From: Lethocerus indicus
Lineage: Eukaryota > Arthropoda > Insecta > Hemiptera > Belostomatidae
DNA: 64,000 nucleotides
Assembly: GCA_019843655.1 (NCBI GenBank)
Contig: JACDQD010000005.1
Location: forward strand, 11,683,575-11,747,574
Direction of reading: 5' to 3'
Position numbers and translations under genes: made by a program. Below, piece after piece: positions 1-13,400 of the stretch. The first letter of the stretch is position 1. The number at the start of each line of letters is the position of its first letter. Under the pieces are notes generated by a model. It was given only the letters and a program-made list of their open reading frames with translations, ran no database searches and was not told where the DNA came from.

Positions 1-863
1 TTCCAACCGCTTTATTTGTCAGAGTGAAAGGACGTTTCATGGCATGCATAGGTAATGATAAAACCTAGTGGCATACCTATTTCACTGACTTAAAGATAAA
101 ATTTCTGGAAGGGGGTGAATTTGAACTAAAATTAATAACAAGTGCTAATACTTGAAGCAAATTTTGATCTTATCGTATTGAGAATGACGTATTTTTTAAC
201 ATACTATGCTGCAATACGTATAATTGGGGCCCGTTATCGAACCCAAATTTGAGTATTGAAAATTCATCAAAACGGTGAAAAGCCTTAAAAATTTTATTAG
301 GTGTAACTGCAATAAAATTGTTGGAATATAATGGAAAATATTACAATGAAGTACAATGCATACATGTATTTAACAGGCAGATATATAGTTACATATATAG
401 CGTTTCAAATAATGTGGATCGCGAAGGAAATAGTAAGAAGGGAAAAGAACGAATGTGTTAACTACAAAATGAATAATGGAAGAAACTTCAGAAATATTTA
501 CGCAGAGTATTGTATTATTTTGTTCGATAGTACAGCAGGTGATTACATTAAAGAGAAACGTTACAGGAAGCGATTTGTTAGGGCAATAAAAATTAAAAGT
601 GGAAATAAAAAATTACTCCACCATGTAATCTGTTCTTTTGTGACGGTTATTAGAGCCAGTGGAGGGTGTTGGGAAGGGAGCCTTTTATACCATTTTGAAC
701 GGTACAAAGCTATAAATGAGACCAAGCCAGGAGTTGGAACACGCATTGTTATCCAAAGGCGTAAGTGAGTTAGGTGATTGGTAGCACTTTGTGCCTTTAG
801 AACGGCATAAATCATCGAAGATGACTGCGGTAGCCACCGCAATCCGCTCCATTATAGGCTTCG

Positions 864-922
864 CTCTCTTTCTCTCTCTCTCTCTCTACCTCTCTCTCAA
901 CATATCTCCCTTTCTCTCTCTC
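864..922 (+). repeat. CT-rich microsatellite
   Basis: Pyrimidine-rich simple repeat, mainly (CT)n interrupted by short CC, CAA and CATAT breaks. It is degenerate, so probably old. It lies just upstream of the GC-rich island that starts near 1000. Confidence 0.9.
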
Positions 923-1131
923 ACCCAGGGACTATTATCCCTATAATGAGAGCCGTACTATTATAGTTGTAAGTATAATGAGCCTTCTAACCTGGCCGAG
1001 GGGAAAAAACAAGGCGGACACCTTCGGGTAAGCGGGCCCATCTACAAATTGATATTGAAAGAAATTGTCCGCGTCGGAATGGTACCGAGAGAGAATAAAA
1101 CAAGAAGTGTTCCGGTCGCCAATTAACTTTG

Positions 1132-1141
1132 CCCCCCCCCC
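1132..1141 (+). repeat. Poly-C tract, C10
   Basis: Ten consecutive cytosines in the island at 1000-1300. It is one of ten C runs of eight or more on this strand, against a single G run of that length. Confidence 0.95.
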
Positions 1142-1186
1142 GCTAGACACAACAGTAAGATTTATAATTCCATGTTTGGAGGGGGG

Positions 1187-1204
1187 CCCCTCCATTAGCT
1201 GCCT
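1187..1204. repeat. GC-rich inverted repeat, 8-bp arms
   Basis: TGGAGGGG and CCCCTCCA are exact reverse complements separated by GG. It lies in the same island as the C10 tract 50 bp upstream. No function can be assigned. Confidence 0.7.
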
Positions 1205-2852
1205 CGGTCTCATTAGCGGGAAGAATCCTCTCGACCGACTGCCCCGGGCCACACTTCCAGGCACCGCCCCCCCTCCCTACCGACACCACAAATCATAGAA
1301 GAATAACGACGGTTTTGGAAAAATTCAAATTTCCTCCCCATCCAGGAACCGCCTATCCTTGGGCGCGGAGTTTATTTAATTTTTCGAAACGATTTTAACG
1401 AGTTCCGTTACGACAACCGGGAGACGGTTTCGATGTTTTCGGCTTTTCGATGTTCGGCTCTCGCTGGTTGACTGATTTTGGAGTACTATCGGAGCCAACA
1501 GCAAGCACTGTATCATTGACGTTAGTGAAAATTCGAAACTCGAAGAAAATCCCAAAAGAGATTATATTCCTTCGAAAGAAATACCTTCTACGATTGTTCC
1601 CTTCATTACACTCTACAGTTGGCGGAGATGAGTGTCTTCTATTAAACGGAATATCAATTATTATGAAGTACTTAATGATTTTGTTTATAAGCAAAATAAA
1701 TATCATTTTCAGTACTCCGTTTGTAAAGGCAATAATAGGGAATAATGCACCATTGTTCGTATAACGAGCGTATGTGTTTGATATATTAAGAAATGGATAG
1801 TGATCGCGATGTTCCGATTTCTATCATTAGTTCAGGATTCAATTCCTCCTTTACAAAATACACCTTTAAAAAATGTAACGAACCTGATGTAACGAATTCA
1901 TTTTTTGCGATAACGTTTTCACGTTGCCCTGAGTATTAATCGGATTACATTTCATCCGTACTTACAGTATGGTCGAAGTAACACCTGATACCTAGGGTGA
2001 TCATGGAACTTTTCCATTTCGCGAATATTAGTGTGAGGAATTTCCTTCCCGGGCCCGATGACCTGTGAATTAATTTAGCAAGCGGTCTGCGGGGGTGGTG
2101 CCGGTGAAAATCATCCCACGGGGCGGGCCGAGCCCTTGCCCAGTTAGCGGCGATGTCTATCCGGTAAATGAATTTGCATTTTAAAAAACGCTTCGACTTA
2201 AGAGCGGGAGAGATATTGGTATTCAGCCGGTGTCTAGCCGGGACCCGGGTCAGGACCCCGGCGGGGGACGCCGTCTTATTTTTAAAAGACATAAAAATGG
2301 GCACATCAAATAAAAGACCGCTGAGTATTTCGTTTTTGTATGTATTTTTTCTCTTTTCCTTCTTTTTTTTATTTCCTCCGACCTCCTTGCACTTAATGGC
2401 CCATTACGTCCCGACGAATAATTCTATTGAATTTATCGTTTCTTTATTTTAATGGCCGATCCATCGACCATATCGATTATTGGCCGTTAGTGCGTGCCAT
2501 TTAAGAGATGTAGGGTCGATTGACCCTATTTTCATACGAGGAATGCCTGCAATTTCATATCGTCTTATGGCTTCCAACGGTAACTAATATTCCCTACCGT
2601 TACTTAGTTAAACATTGTTTATCACCCTAACATTGCATGAAAGATATATATGTGGTACAATTAAAATTCAATTAAAGTATCCAATTATTCGTAAAGTTAA
2701 ACTGAATCACTAAAAATGAGTTAGTTGCTATATTTATTTGTTGATAATGTTCGACGGTGGTCGTGAATTCTTGTTCAGACGACCCAGATTTGTTGAAAGG
2801 CGGCAGATAAGGCGGAGGGGATGATGCGGCGTTGGGAGTACGCTTCGGGGGC

Positions 2853-2860
2853 ATAAATCA
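2853..2860 (-). promoter_or_regulatory. PBC-Hox-like site
   Basis: ATAAATCA on this strand, read on the other as TGATTTAT within GTGATTTATGCC. This matches the bipartite PBC-Hox consensus (TGAT followed by a posterior-type TTAT half site). It sits in the GC island 2790-3120. Motif match only. Confidence 0.35.
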
Positions 2861-5774
2861 CTGTACGAGGTCCCGTAGAGGAGGCGAGTAGAAATTTTAC
2901 AAGGCACCTTTTTTCAGCTGGCAGTCTCTCGACTGCTTTCATTTCATCCTTACCCCCCCCCAACGTTGAAGAGCGGCCGACATAAGTTTTATCGACATAG
3001 GTTTCACATCGAGTTATGGTCGTAGATATATCAATCAACGTCCCAGGGTCGGAGCCCCGTCCCGGGAGAGCTTCGACTTGTGAAGTCGTCCCATTGAGTC
3101 CTAGCCTAGTCGGGCGCCATCGCATTCTTAAGCCGTCCTAGATGTACAATATGATTCTTCTACATTGAATTATTTGTCCTCAAAAGCAACAACTGTTGTC
3201 ATACAAACGGTTTACCCCATCTCGTGGTTAGGACCGCAGTGAAGTTATTCTTAAATTATCGTACGATGAATATTCCGAGTAGGACTACATTATCAACTCA
3301 CGTTTTATAATATAACCCCTTCTGATAGTGTTTTCGACATTTTTCCAATACTACTGAACATTTAATGAACGGTGTAGTTGCCCGTGTTCAAGCTCAGTCA
3401 ATTGCCGGTTCGGCGGCGCATCTGAATTGCCACAGAGGCGCCGTTGAAGATTCTGTCGAAACTGGTATACGGCAATGGAAGAATTTTAACAAGCGGATTA
3501 CACGGAGCGGATTGCTCGAGGGTGTTTGACCGTCATTAAATGTTGCCCACGCTCCCTGATCAAATAATTGAAAACGCAGTAAATCATCTGTGGGACACTT
3601 CCCCGGTTGAATACTGTTCGGAGCGAGCGGCGAGACCTCCTCGATGGCCCGTTCGCCAAATAGAACGAGCGGGCTTACTCCCACGCACAATGAACCCTTT
3701 GAACTTCAAATCACCATCGTTAAAATATCAAATGTTGAACCAGTTAATGATAGGTTGACGTAGGCCGCGACTGGGTTCGTACCGGTATAATAAGAGGATA
3801 CAGTTCGGCCTCTCTAAAAGAACTCAGGCACTGGCTGTAATTAATAAAATTCCGAGGGTAGACGAAATTTCATATAAAATATTTGTATTTTGCCAGAGTT
3901 TCGACACACTATTTTATTCTTTTGAAAAATTTCTATGATGAAGAGCCAGTATATAGATAATGATCGAGTTAGTAGAAAATAATGTACAGAAATGTTAAGC
4001 TAATGTATTTCAATCGTTACTTACACACTCTGTTATAATAATGTACGCAACATTCTTTCCAGCGGCACGAAAGTCATTACCGTTCTAAATTTGTGGTGGC
4101 CATCAACCGCGTCACCCCAGGTGTACGGTATACCGACAGAAAATTGTTATTGCCTTCGACGAAAATGGAGTAGAGTCGAAATAGGGAGCCTCGGAGCGTA
4201 TAAATCGAATAAAGGTTTTAATATAGGAGCGAACGGGAACCGCCATCCGAAGGGTTTACGGCCGGTGCCGAGGACTGTGTCGGGCTGTAGATGTACGCCC
4301 GCCCAACAGGAACATAAATCAAAGATTTTACAGTCAATTAATATGAATTTCATTAATCATCGTCGCCGGGATAAATATCGAGAGCCGTCCCCGGTGAGAC
4401 TGTGCTCTCTCCTAATAGTCCATTACGCACCGAGCGACCACCACTCGCCTCTTCCCAACGACCCCCGTCGGCTGGGTTCAACGCTTCATTCTCTAGGGAG
4501 GGCTACACATCCGAGAATATTCCTAATATTTATGATCCGCTAATTTAACATCTGACAACACCGTGCGCGCTAACCATACCGGTACCTGTGTTCGCAGAAC
4601 CCAATCTCCGGCACATTTGGGCTTATCACGTTAATCGGAATAACCGCGTATGCCAATTAAGTATTTCTGCAGATACGTCAGCAATGTGCGAATACAACTT
4701 GAGACACTTAAAAAAACTAAAAAACTTTGAAAACTAAAACCCAGAATTAACCGAAGCGAAAATAACCAAGGCTTTGTTGAATAAATTAATTTACCACGAG
4801 GGTACAAGGCTTTTGGCTCTCTTGTATAAAACAAAATTAAATCGTAAAATTTTCTATTGTTTAATCTTCACGATGGATCACGACGATCAATTACATTACG
4901 CCCCAAGTGGTGTATATTATTATTTTTGTTAATATCAAGCTGACAAGGCAGGAAAGTGGTTAGACGTGCTATACCTTATGCGCTATTTAACGCAACGTAT
5001 AGGATATGAGTGTTGAGACGAGGAGGTGGTGGGACAAATTTCTGTTCGCCAGACGGGTGATTTACACACGCGACAGAAGTGCCCGTGTGCGTTTGTGTTT
5101 GCGAGCCATTCCATTAGCGATGTACTGCGAGTTTAAGCCGGGTAAGAGCTGTTATCGGGCACTCGGGTACGGCCCAAACGCTTTTCTCCTGGAATCCTGG
5201 ATTCGTCATCGGCAAAAACCCAGAAGATATACCATCATCGCCAATACTGCATGTTTACCTTAATAAGAAGATTGCTTTAATTGAGCTCAAATATACATAA
5301 ATTTAAAGATTTTAAACAAAAAACTCATACTGTTTTATTGGTGGGACTTTTTTATAGTGTTATTTAAGGGAGTAATTTCTCTCTCGAACGATCGCAGGGC
5401 CACGAGAGTCATAACGACAGTTATTTTTTGGAAACCAGCTCTGAATGGTCCCATTGTTTTCAGTGAAAGGAATCGCGCTCTTTCCTCAGCTGTTTATAAC
5501 ACTTGTAATCAAATAAGTACTTATTAATTAGGTGTACTGGAATATTCTTGATTGGTTTTAAGATTGGGTATTATTTCTAATTCACTGGGAAAAAATCCCT
5601 CGAGCAAACTCCTTAAAATCGCGATTTATGATACTCCGAAATGGGATGACGACTCAGAAGCGTTTTTCAATCCATTAGCGCTGCCGGGGCGTAAATCTCG
5701 CGGCGACACAAGGACGATACCGGCCCCGCCGGACTTTTATTAGTGGGGCGAACCGACCGAGCCTTTGGCTGAGC

Positions 5775-5792
5775 GTCACCGTCACCGTCACC
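5775..5792 (+). repeat. Hexamer tandem repeat (GTCACC)3
   Basis: Three perfect GTCACC copies followed by a degenerate fourth, GTCGGC. It lies in a GC-rich island and frames a run of His/Arg codons in one frame, which I take as incidental. Confidence 0.85.
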
Positions 5793-7503
5793 GTCGGCAT
5801 CCCTGCTCCTCCCCCCCTCACTTCTCCCGCCGACCAAACCATTTGCATAGGCTCGTCTCAACCTGCCGAACCCTCCCCCTCCCCCTGCCGGGCATCGTCC
5901 AAATGGCAACTGACCAAATAGGGACTGCAATAACTGGAAAGGCCGAGGACTCTTCGGCATTTGACCGGCCAGCGGCCGAGAGGTGTTTGACTGTCTCATA
6001 ACAGGCGGGCCTAGCCTGGATGATTTATCCTGATCGGGGCTGGACCCAATCAGCGGCCGTTTAGCTTGGCGTATGGGCGACCATCGAACACTGTGATGGA
6101 AGTGCGAAAGATATTTATATGTTCTTATTAAGAGTAGGGGTTGAGAACCTGATAACGCTACATATTTTTTTCAATATAAATTTCAAACAGGTTCAAATAG
6201 TATGAGAACTAAAGGTAAATAAATATCGAATAAACAAAACTGGAGTTTTTTTCAGAATATATAGGTTTAAGTGTGTTAATATTAACGAATTCGTTCTGAA
6301 ATGATTCCGTCAATTAATTTATACTATATTAATCTTAATAATTCTAAACTACGTACATCCCGCGACATTCCGTTTGCTCTGCCTCGTACCAAGTTTGGCT
6401 GTATATATCTTCGGGATTTTTGAAGGTTTTCTTCCGATTAGGTTCCCTTACAGGTCCCACTCTCTTTTTTACCTCCCACAACTCGCCGAAATATATTAGT
6501 TTTCCGGATATGGCGAGAGCTTATAGGCGTCCCAATCCGCACCGATAATCTCGGCCTGTACAAAAGGGGCGAAAGGTTGGAGCGAGTGGGGAGGACCCCT
6601 TCTAAATGAGCGATACGGAGATAAGCGGCGAAAATCGTTTAGGCCGCGGAGGTGGAGAGGGATGCGTTCCCGGCCAGTTAAAGGCATACGCCGCCGCAGC
6701 TCTCCCTCCGTTTATGAGCCCGAGTCCATATTTTATTGTATTTTAGGATCACAATACATTGCCGTCTAATATACGAGGCAGGGGGCAGAATGAGTGGAGT
6801 TCGCACAGGAGGTTGGACTCGTTGCGGAGGCGATTCGGAGCGGCGAGTGTAATATGCCGGCGGCCACTCTCCGTGTGCGGGCCAAAGCGCAACGAGTCAT
6901 TCTCGATTCGCACACCTCGATCTTCTTCCCGCCCAATAGTAATAACTCTGCCCTCATACAACGCTCCTTCATCGTGACAAAAGCATTAGGTATTACAATT
7001 GCGTATTATGGAATTGTTATCGAAAACGCCAATACTTAATGTACACCCATTTCGTGTGTGGGTCGAAAAACATGGAAATTATTGTAAAATGTTATTGCTC
7101 TTTCGTAGACTTTTCAGGGAACTTCCACCAAATTCGTGCTGCACATTCTTTACCTTACTAATGAATTAAATATATCTGTCATTTTGTTTTACAGTCCTTT
7201 CGCGCATAATTTAATAATCTGTCACAACACTTGAAATGAAACTTATTTTCCCGGATGAGTGTCCAGAAATGTTAAGAACAAATAGAAACAGGGACGGTGC
7301 ATAAACGTGTTATGTATTGCTGGTCCCTTGGTGAGGTGGGGGGACCAAGTGAAGACGTCAAGGGACAAAATAAGAAGAGCGAGGTGAAAAACACGTCCAG
7401 GCGACAACGCCTCAATCGGCCCGCAATCAGTCGTAGGGCCACAATAATACTAATTAGAGCCGCGCAGATGTTATCTGGGGGTCGATAAATCTTGAGGTGG
7501 CGA

Positions 7504-7524
7504 GGTGACTGGTGACTGGTGACT
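7504..7524 (+). repeat. Heptamer tandem repeat (GGTGACT)3
   Basis: Three perfect GGTGACT copies head to tail, beside a C-rich stretch. With three units of 7 bp and no spacers it is a minisatellite seed, not a CRISPR array. Confidence 0.9.
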
Positions 7525-8412
7525 GCACCCCACCACCCACCCCCGCCCCACAAAACACCACCTCATTACGGACGGGCCGGCAACAATCTCGCTGCCCAAT
7601 AATAAATATGTCAGCGACAAAAATTAATACTAATTAAAGTAAACAAGAGTGGGAAACGGCCCGGGGCCTCTATAAATCAAGATGATGAAGACAGCCGAGG
7701 TCATACCGGCGGAGGGTGCTCCGGCCCGATCTCCTCTCTCTATGCCGTGTCATCCACCCGCTCAACACCCCCCCTCCACCAAGCAACCACAATACAATAA
7801 ACCCTCAAATAACATTCTTCTAAGAGTGGAACATTTGTCCACTACTGTTGTCACGTTGATACATTAACACGATTAACTGTTTTGTACCCAGCAACTGAGT
7901 TTCAATTGACTCGTAATGATATATACTTGAAATAAAATGATATGATGTGATTATAAAAAATATTGAAATTATATAAACCTCGTTATTGGGGTGATGGTAT
8001 TTCTGACTTCATCCATCACTCCAAATACATTAAACTAAAATTAATTTTGGAAGAATTTGTCTCTCCTAGTATCCCATAAATCTTTAATCGAAATGTTAAA
8101 TGTTTTATTTTCCTGTAAATTCCGGTTTTATGTGCGCAGCGGGCGTCAACGTCGGTGAGAATCCGTGAATTAGTTTTGAGTGGGGAGCGGGTCGGAAAGC
8201 AATAATTGAGGGTGACTGGGCCCCTCATTGCGGATTCACGGTCAGGCGTGGCGTTGCCGCTAATCACGCTAAATAGTGGCGCGGCCCAACCCCGCTGGCC
8301 AAACACCGGGGCCGGGGCCGCGCCCCTCGCGCCACTTAAACCCCCTCCGCAAATAGCACCGGCACACACAACTGCCACGGAAATTCTTCCCCGCCCGACA
8401 TTAGAATTCCGG

Positions 8413-8424
8413 TCGGCCGGCCGA
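8413..8424. repeat. 12-bp perfect palindrome
   Basis: TCGGCCGGCCGA equals its own reverse complement. It lies in the GC-rich island 8200-8700. About one or more palindromes of this length per 4 kb are expected by chance, so this is recorded for completeness. Confidence 0.6.
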
Positions 8425-9875
8425 AATACTTCACTAAAAACTCGTTACGTTTTAACGACCGCTCAACTCCGGCCATCTATATAGGCTCGAATATATTCCT
8501 GTCGGCGGCACTAGTTTCCTGCGTTTAAATTACTAACCGGTCGAGTAAGTAATATCCGTTCTGCGATCGTCGTGCGTTAGGCCGGTTTCTGTCTTTTCGC
8601 TGTCGCCCGATCGAATTCTGATGACTGCTGCTGTGGCGGGAAGCCGACTCGAGACAGAACCCCTTGTAGTTATTGAGGACACCGCCGTTTTAATGCGAAA
8701 CCACGGACCGCTTTTGTCAAAGTTAAAAGAATATCGTGTTAAACTACCACGCGAAAGTAATCAACAATGTTTTGATGTAACATCAATGTTGGAAATCTAG
8801 AAAACCGCACTATTCGATTACAAAAGAAATGTTCTCAAATAGAATCCAACGGAGAGAGAAATACGAATTAATTTTGTACCGCCAAGACACCCTGTCTTAG
8901 CCACACTCGGATGTATAAACGATCCTTTATATAAAGTCTGAGTTATTCGCAACCGGGCAACAACTAATGTCGAACTGATCCCGAGTAAAGTTGGGATGCA
9001 CATTTCGTGCGATTGAACGTAGGAGGAGGCCGACAAGTTTACCCCAACCTGTGGGAACACCCGATACGCCTTATAAAGGGACTTATACTGTTATTACTTC
9101 TGGAAGGAACATGGACCGACACAGCCTCCGTACCGCGTCGGGATACCATTGCCCGATAAATTGGCAAAGAGTCAATACAGGATAGTGGTTTCGTATTCTA
9201 ATTTCGTATGTTATAATATCCAGTTAAAACCAAGACCCTTCCATATTCAGCACAATTTATGAATCCCTTGTACAGCCATTGATAATACATATTATAAAAT
9301 GTATTTCCTGGAACCTTTGTCAGCTTGTCTTTTATCAGTAGCATTCCGTTAAAAATATGCCAACGACAGAATAATGCCGCTTGTGTATGTACTAAAATGT
9401 GAATATAATAGTGCGAATGTTCGGAATATTTTCCCACGTAAAGTGGCCATAATAAAAAACAAACATAAACACCAAGACTGACGTTATCGAGATGAATTCC
9501 CAAATAGGTAATTCATTAAATTGGAGGTATGCGTTAATCCGAACAAGTATAGCGGTTTTCTCCATTAGTATTCTCGCAAATAATGCACAGGTAATTTACC
9601 ACTAACGCGATAACATTGTATAGTTTCTGCGAGTTGAATCGAGTGGGTTAAAACATAGGCTGAATAATTCAGACTCGTTACGCCAATTTGGGAACGCGTT
9701 CTAATGGCCGCGTGCAAGAACCCCCGAGACCAGTTGAACAATCGTCCCGTACCGGGAGTCCGGACATAGATACGCGTCCCCGCTCATTATCATAATGATT
9801 AGCTTGTAATTTTCGTATTTCACTTGCTAATAACGACAAATACACGGGCAGGAACGGAACGCAAGCCTCCTAGTG

Positions 9876-9886
9876 CCCCCCCCCCC
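9876..9886 (+). repeat. Poly-C tract, C11
   Basis: Eleven consecutive cytosines at the right edge of the island 9680-9910. Confidence 0.95.
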
Positions 9887-10222
9887 ATGAAACAGAAACC
9901 GCCCCCGGGCGATTTAATTATGCTTTCATAACACGGCAGGATTACACAGTGTGTACGACTGTATAATCGGTACATTACAATGCATCTGACTTGTTGCCAT
10001 AGATGTATTACTCCTCACGAATGTACGCTACACTGATTGAGAGTGTTGAATTATTTTTTAATGCCTGCCTCTCTAAGCCATAGCTGCTGAGAGCTGCAGA
10101 TAGCAAACATTTATAATTTATCGTGAAAGTGAATGGATAGGAAATTTTTTGGGCCTTTATTAGATCGGTTTGTATTACCGTAGTTAGTTATCCCTCTAGG
10201 TATTATATTCCCAGCCCCAGGT

Positions 10223-10279
10223 ACCCCTTAAAAATTCTCATAAAGGGGTCTCTGTTTGTCAGATAATATTAGTATCTGA
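10223..10279. repeat. Two adjacent short hairpins
   Basis: ACCCCTT (10223-10229) pairs with AAGGGGT (10243-10249). Ten bases on, TCAGATA (10259-10265) pairs with TATCTGA (10273-10279) across a 7-base loop. Both are perfect 7-bp stems. They lie just before a third, more complex inverted-repeat set at 10328-10370, so four 7-9 bp stems fall within 150 bp of otherwise AT-rich DNA. Confidence 0.6.
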
Positions 10280-10327
10280 GGTCTTATAGAGTTTCGACGA
10301 TTAAATATAATTTTTGTGCCATTTCCT

Positions 10328-10370
10328 TGTGCAATTCTCCATAGAGAATTCAACTGTAATTGCACAGTTG
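10328..10370. repeat. Overlapping, mutually exclusive inverted repeats
   Basis: Three perfect stems share bases. TGTGCAATT (10328-10336) pairs with AATTGCACA (10358-10366). AATTCTC (10333-10339) pairs with GAGAATT (10344-10350) over a 4-base loop. CAACTGT (10351-10357) pairs with ACAGTTG (10364-10370) over a 6-base loop. The two small hairpins can form together, but each uses bases of the long stem. The layout resembles a two-state switch on paper; there is no evidence that the region is transcribed, so this is a structural observation only. Confidence 0.65.
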
Positions 10371-10470
10371 CAAAATTCCATCCCTTCTATCTTTGCCGAG
10401 GTCGGTTGCTTGGCTATTGTTAAGTGCGGTAATTTATCAGCGGCCTCGTTGATTATTTAAATCTTTTAGT

Positions 10471-13400
10471 GTTTACAGGTGGGATCTCATGGAAGAATTA
10501 TCCACCGCGTGCCGATAATGTAATTCAATGCTCGTTTCTCTCCCGTGTTCCTCGGATAATCGGTAACGGGGGAAAATAATCATCGGCCGAACAGTGAATG
10601 AAATAAAGAAACTGCGGTATATAATGTCTATCACTCTTCGAAATATATCATGTAATTTAAACTGCAACATTTCATTTCATTCTTGAACGCAAAAGGAGGA
10701 GATTCCGTCGTCGGAAAGAAACGGAGGGTTGGAAGAGGCTCGGAGAAATTGACGTAGGGCGAGAGTGCCTCTCAGCTGTGTTGATCTCAGATAGCGTTGT
10801 CGACATACCACACAATCGGATATAATATATACAGCCAATACCAATTAAATTTTACGCTTCCTCTAATGCATTTGTTACTCTTTCTTTCCCACGCTTTTCT
10901 TAGCGCCCTCAGCGGTCAGTTGGCCGACAAAATTATCAATATTTATTTTTCCTTTCGTCGTAAGTAACCACCGAGAATAGGGGGGAGCATCAATCGGTTT
11001 CAGGTTCCATTGTATATCGGATAAATCATTTTCTGAATTAAACTTTGATTTTTTTTACAAAGCTTTTCATCAGGCTATCTGGTAGTTTTCAGTATCAATC
11101 GCTGTGTATATAATGTTGGTGTTGTGTATCTCTTAAATGCTCTAACTTCACTTAATATCTTTCATAAATGATTGACTCGGCGGAGAAAGCAGAACAGCGG
11201 TGTATTTTGAGTAACAGAAAACAGAAAAAGACAAGTGGTATTCGGCACTACTTTCGGAGCTTAACAGTCGCCCCGTTCCCTTTACCATCTTTCATTACAG
11301 ACGTTGGCCTTTCCTTCTTTTCCTCGTCCTTCCTGTTCTTCTTCCTTGGCCGGTGTATAGAAGTCCGGGTCGGCAAAGCGTGTGCATGAATATGACCCTG
11401 GGAAAGGCGAAGCGACCCGGCGATACCCATCGGTGGTATATATTATGGGAGATGAGGGGCTGTCGATCGGCCGGTCGGCGGGAGGCGGGAGATCGATCTG
11501 GTGCACGAACCCAGAGATAGGGCCCTGCTCAAGGATCGTGGGCTTCCGCTTCTCCAAACTGGTTACTTTTGTACCACAGCTCGCGGTAAAAGCGTGCCAT
11601 TTGTACAGATATCTCCATACTTTAGCATAATGCGCCCCCATTGTTTCCCCTTAAGCCGATATTGTTCTGTTCTATCGGTTCGGAAGGCCTTCTCCCACGG
11701 AGAATGTTTAAATGAATCTGCACTACTTGCGGGAATTTAGAACTAAAATTATTTATTTATATTATTGACTATATTTATTCCATAAGCCCATATTTTACAT
11801 CCCCGCCTATGGTTCCAAAAATGACAGGAAACGAGCGAAGTAATGGGAGAATATAAATTTTGAATCCATGATGACAATCTTAAAGAAAATATTACCAGAA
11901 CCATCTATTTATATCAAATAGTTTATTTTATAGCGAATATCTGTGGATCCAAAATTACTTCGTAAGCGTTTGAGAGAATACATGCAATCCAACTGATCCA
12001 GGGCCTAGGTTTACATTGAATCTTTATTGCATTATAGGAGGTTGTTAGCTGCTTTATTGATACACGAACGTTCCATTAAGATCCCAGTATTTATAAGTGG
12101 TACCCTCTGTTATTCAATTTCAAATTCGTTGGCGGATAAAGGGAATCCTGTCTTATTTCCTAACCTTGTGTAGCCACACAAAAAATCTCTCGTGTGAAAG
12201 GAATCAAGCTCTTTATTATTATTCACTTATATCATCAGGAACATAACATGAAGAACGTTTATTACTCACAAACTAAAGGATTCGAAAATTCAAAATATAA
12301 TTGTTGTTAACTATTTAAACATTTCGTTTCTATAAAGGGTTACTGCTAGAAAGAACAAATTTAAAACAAACAAATTAAAACTAGTATAAACATTTAAAAG
12401 TTATTATTAGCCTATGTACACAGAAGAAACGTTCCCTAGATGATCTCTTAAACTAATATATAAAAAACATAATTCATTCATATAAATCCTTATATAAAAA
12501 TATTTACTATATAAATTTGATTTTAATTAATATCCGAAAACCCAGTGCAGAATTTACTTGCTTGAATTGAAGTTGTAATACTGAAATTATTGAAGTAGGA
12601 TGCGTACAACTGGAAGCCGGGTCACTGTCATAGTGCGTTAGTTGGTATAATGCAAGGGGCAAAAACCCGGTGGAAGTTTTCATTGCCGTAGCCAATCGGG
12701 TTTTCCAGTCGGTTCTCGTCCGGAGCAAATAAGTTTTGGGCTGGGAGCCGCCTCCAGTTCACGGAATAATACGAGCCGCGCAGTTAATTGCTTTGCTCCG
12801 TCCTCGGTACTACCAAGCCAGTGGTTTGATATAAGGGGCAGCGGGTAAATGAAAATAATGACGGCGGGTCACAGTAGCGACCGTTTCTTCATCGCCCCCC
12901 CCGCACCTCTTGAATTATATTTCAAATAGAAACTAAAACGAAAAACACATTTCTCAAGCAATCATTTTATTGTAAAGCTTTCATCGACCCTCCTTTTGTA
13001 ATATTATTAATTCTCAGCTCAGAGGCTTAGAATTATAACATTTATTATCGAAAAACAACTTTTGTATTAAGCCTCTCCTTGATACCAATACGAATGGATT
13101 TCTGTTGATTCCTGTATTGTGTACTTTCAATGGAACGGCGATGGAAATGACGAGAACGGTAAGTAAAATCATTATCACTCCTGTGATCTTCTGTCTTTAA
13201 TCACGCAATTGGTGTTATACAGGAATGGTTTCCTCGCAAATTTGAGGGATGAGGGAATAATAACGAAATTCAGAGGTTGGTGGTAAAAGATGGCAAGACT
13301 GATGTACCCTAAACCCTCGCGGACCCTTTCATGTACGGTAATTAATATAAATTACTATTTGCTTCACGCTACGGGGAGGGTAAGCCCCGTCCGGACCATG

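Larger units (their letters stand above)
1..5270. other. Non-coding mosaic, left end
   Basis: AT-rich DNA fills 1-860, 1320-2030, 2280-2780, 3130-3390, 3780-4080 and 4520-5000; I see nothing specific there apart from stop-rich frames. GC-rich islands lie near 1000-1300, 2040-2280, 2790-3120, 3400-3690, 4090-4500 and 5000-5240. The islands carry poly-C tracts at 1132-1141 and 2953-2961, a palindrome at 1187-1204, and PBC-Hox-like words at 2853-2860 and 4314-4321. An octamer ATTTGCAT sits at 2172-2179 and a Sox-like CCATTGTT at 1750-1757. The open frames here run antisense to one another and match no family I know, so I read the segment as intergenic or intronic. Confidence 0.6.
5271..10470. 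other. Non-coding mosaic with dense islands
   Basis: GC-rich islands lie near 5640-6080, 6490-6980, 7300-7780, 8200-8700 and 9680-9910, separated by AT-rich DNA (6100-6480, 7000-7290, 7800-8190, 8700-9680, 9910-10470) in which I see no gene. Island details: hexamer repeat (GTCACC)3 at 5775-5792, octamer ATTTGCAT at 5841-5848, PBC-Hox-like TGATTTAT at 6021-6028, heptamer repeat at 7504-7524, the 12-bp palindrome TCGGCCGGCCGA at 8413-8424, and C11 at 9876-9886. Sox-like CCATTGTT lies at 5451-5458. The frames at 6749-7039 and 8016-8484 overlap on both strands and look like GC-island artefacts. The right end holds a hairpin cluster, listed separately. Confidence 0.6.

Noticed and set aside
7504..7524. 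Possible CRISPR-like repeats
   Set aside because: Units are 7 bp, directly abutting, with no spacers; this is a simple tandem repeat.
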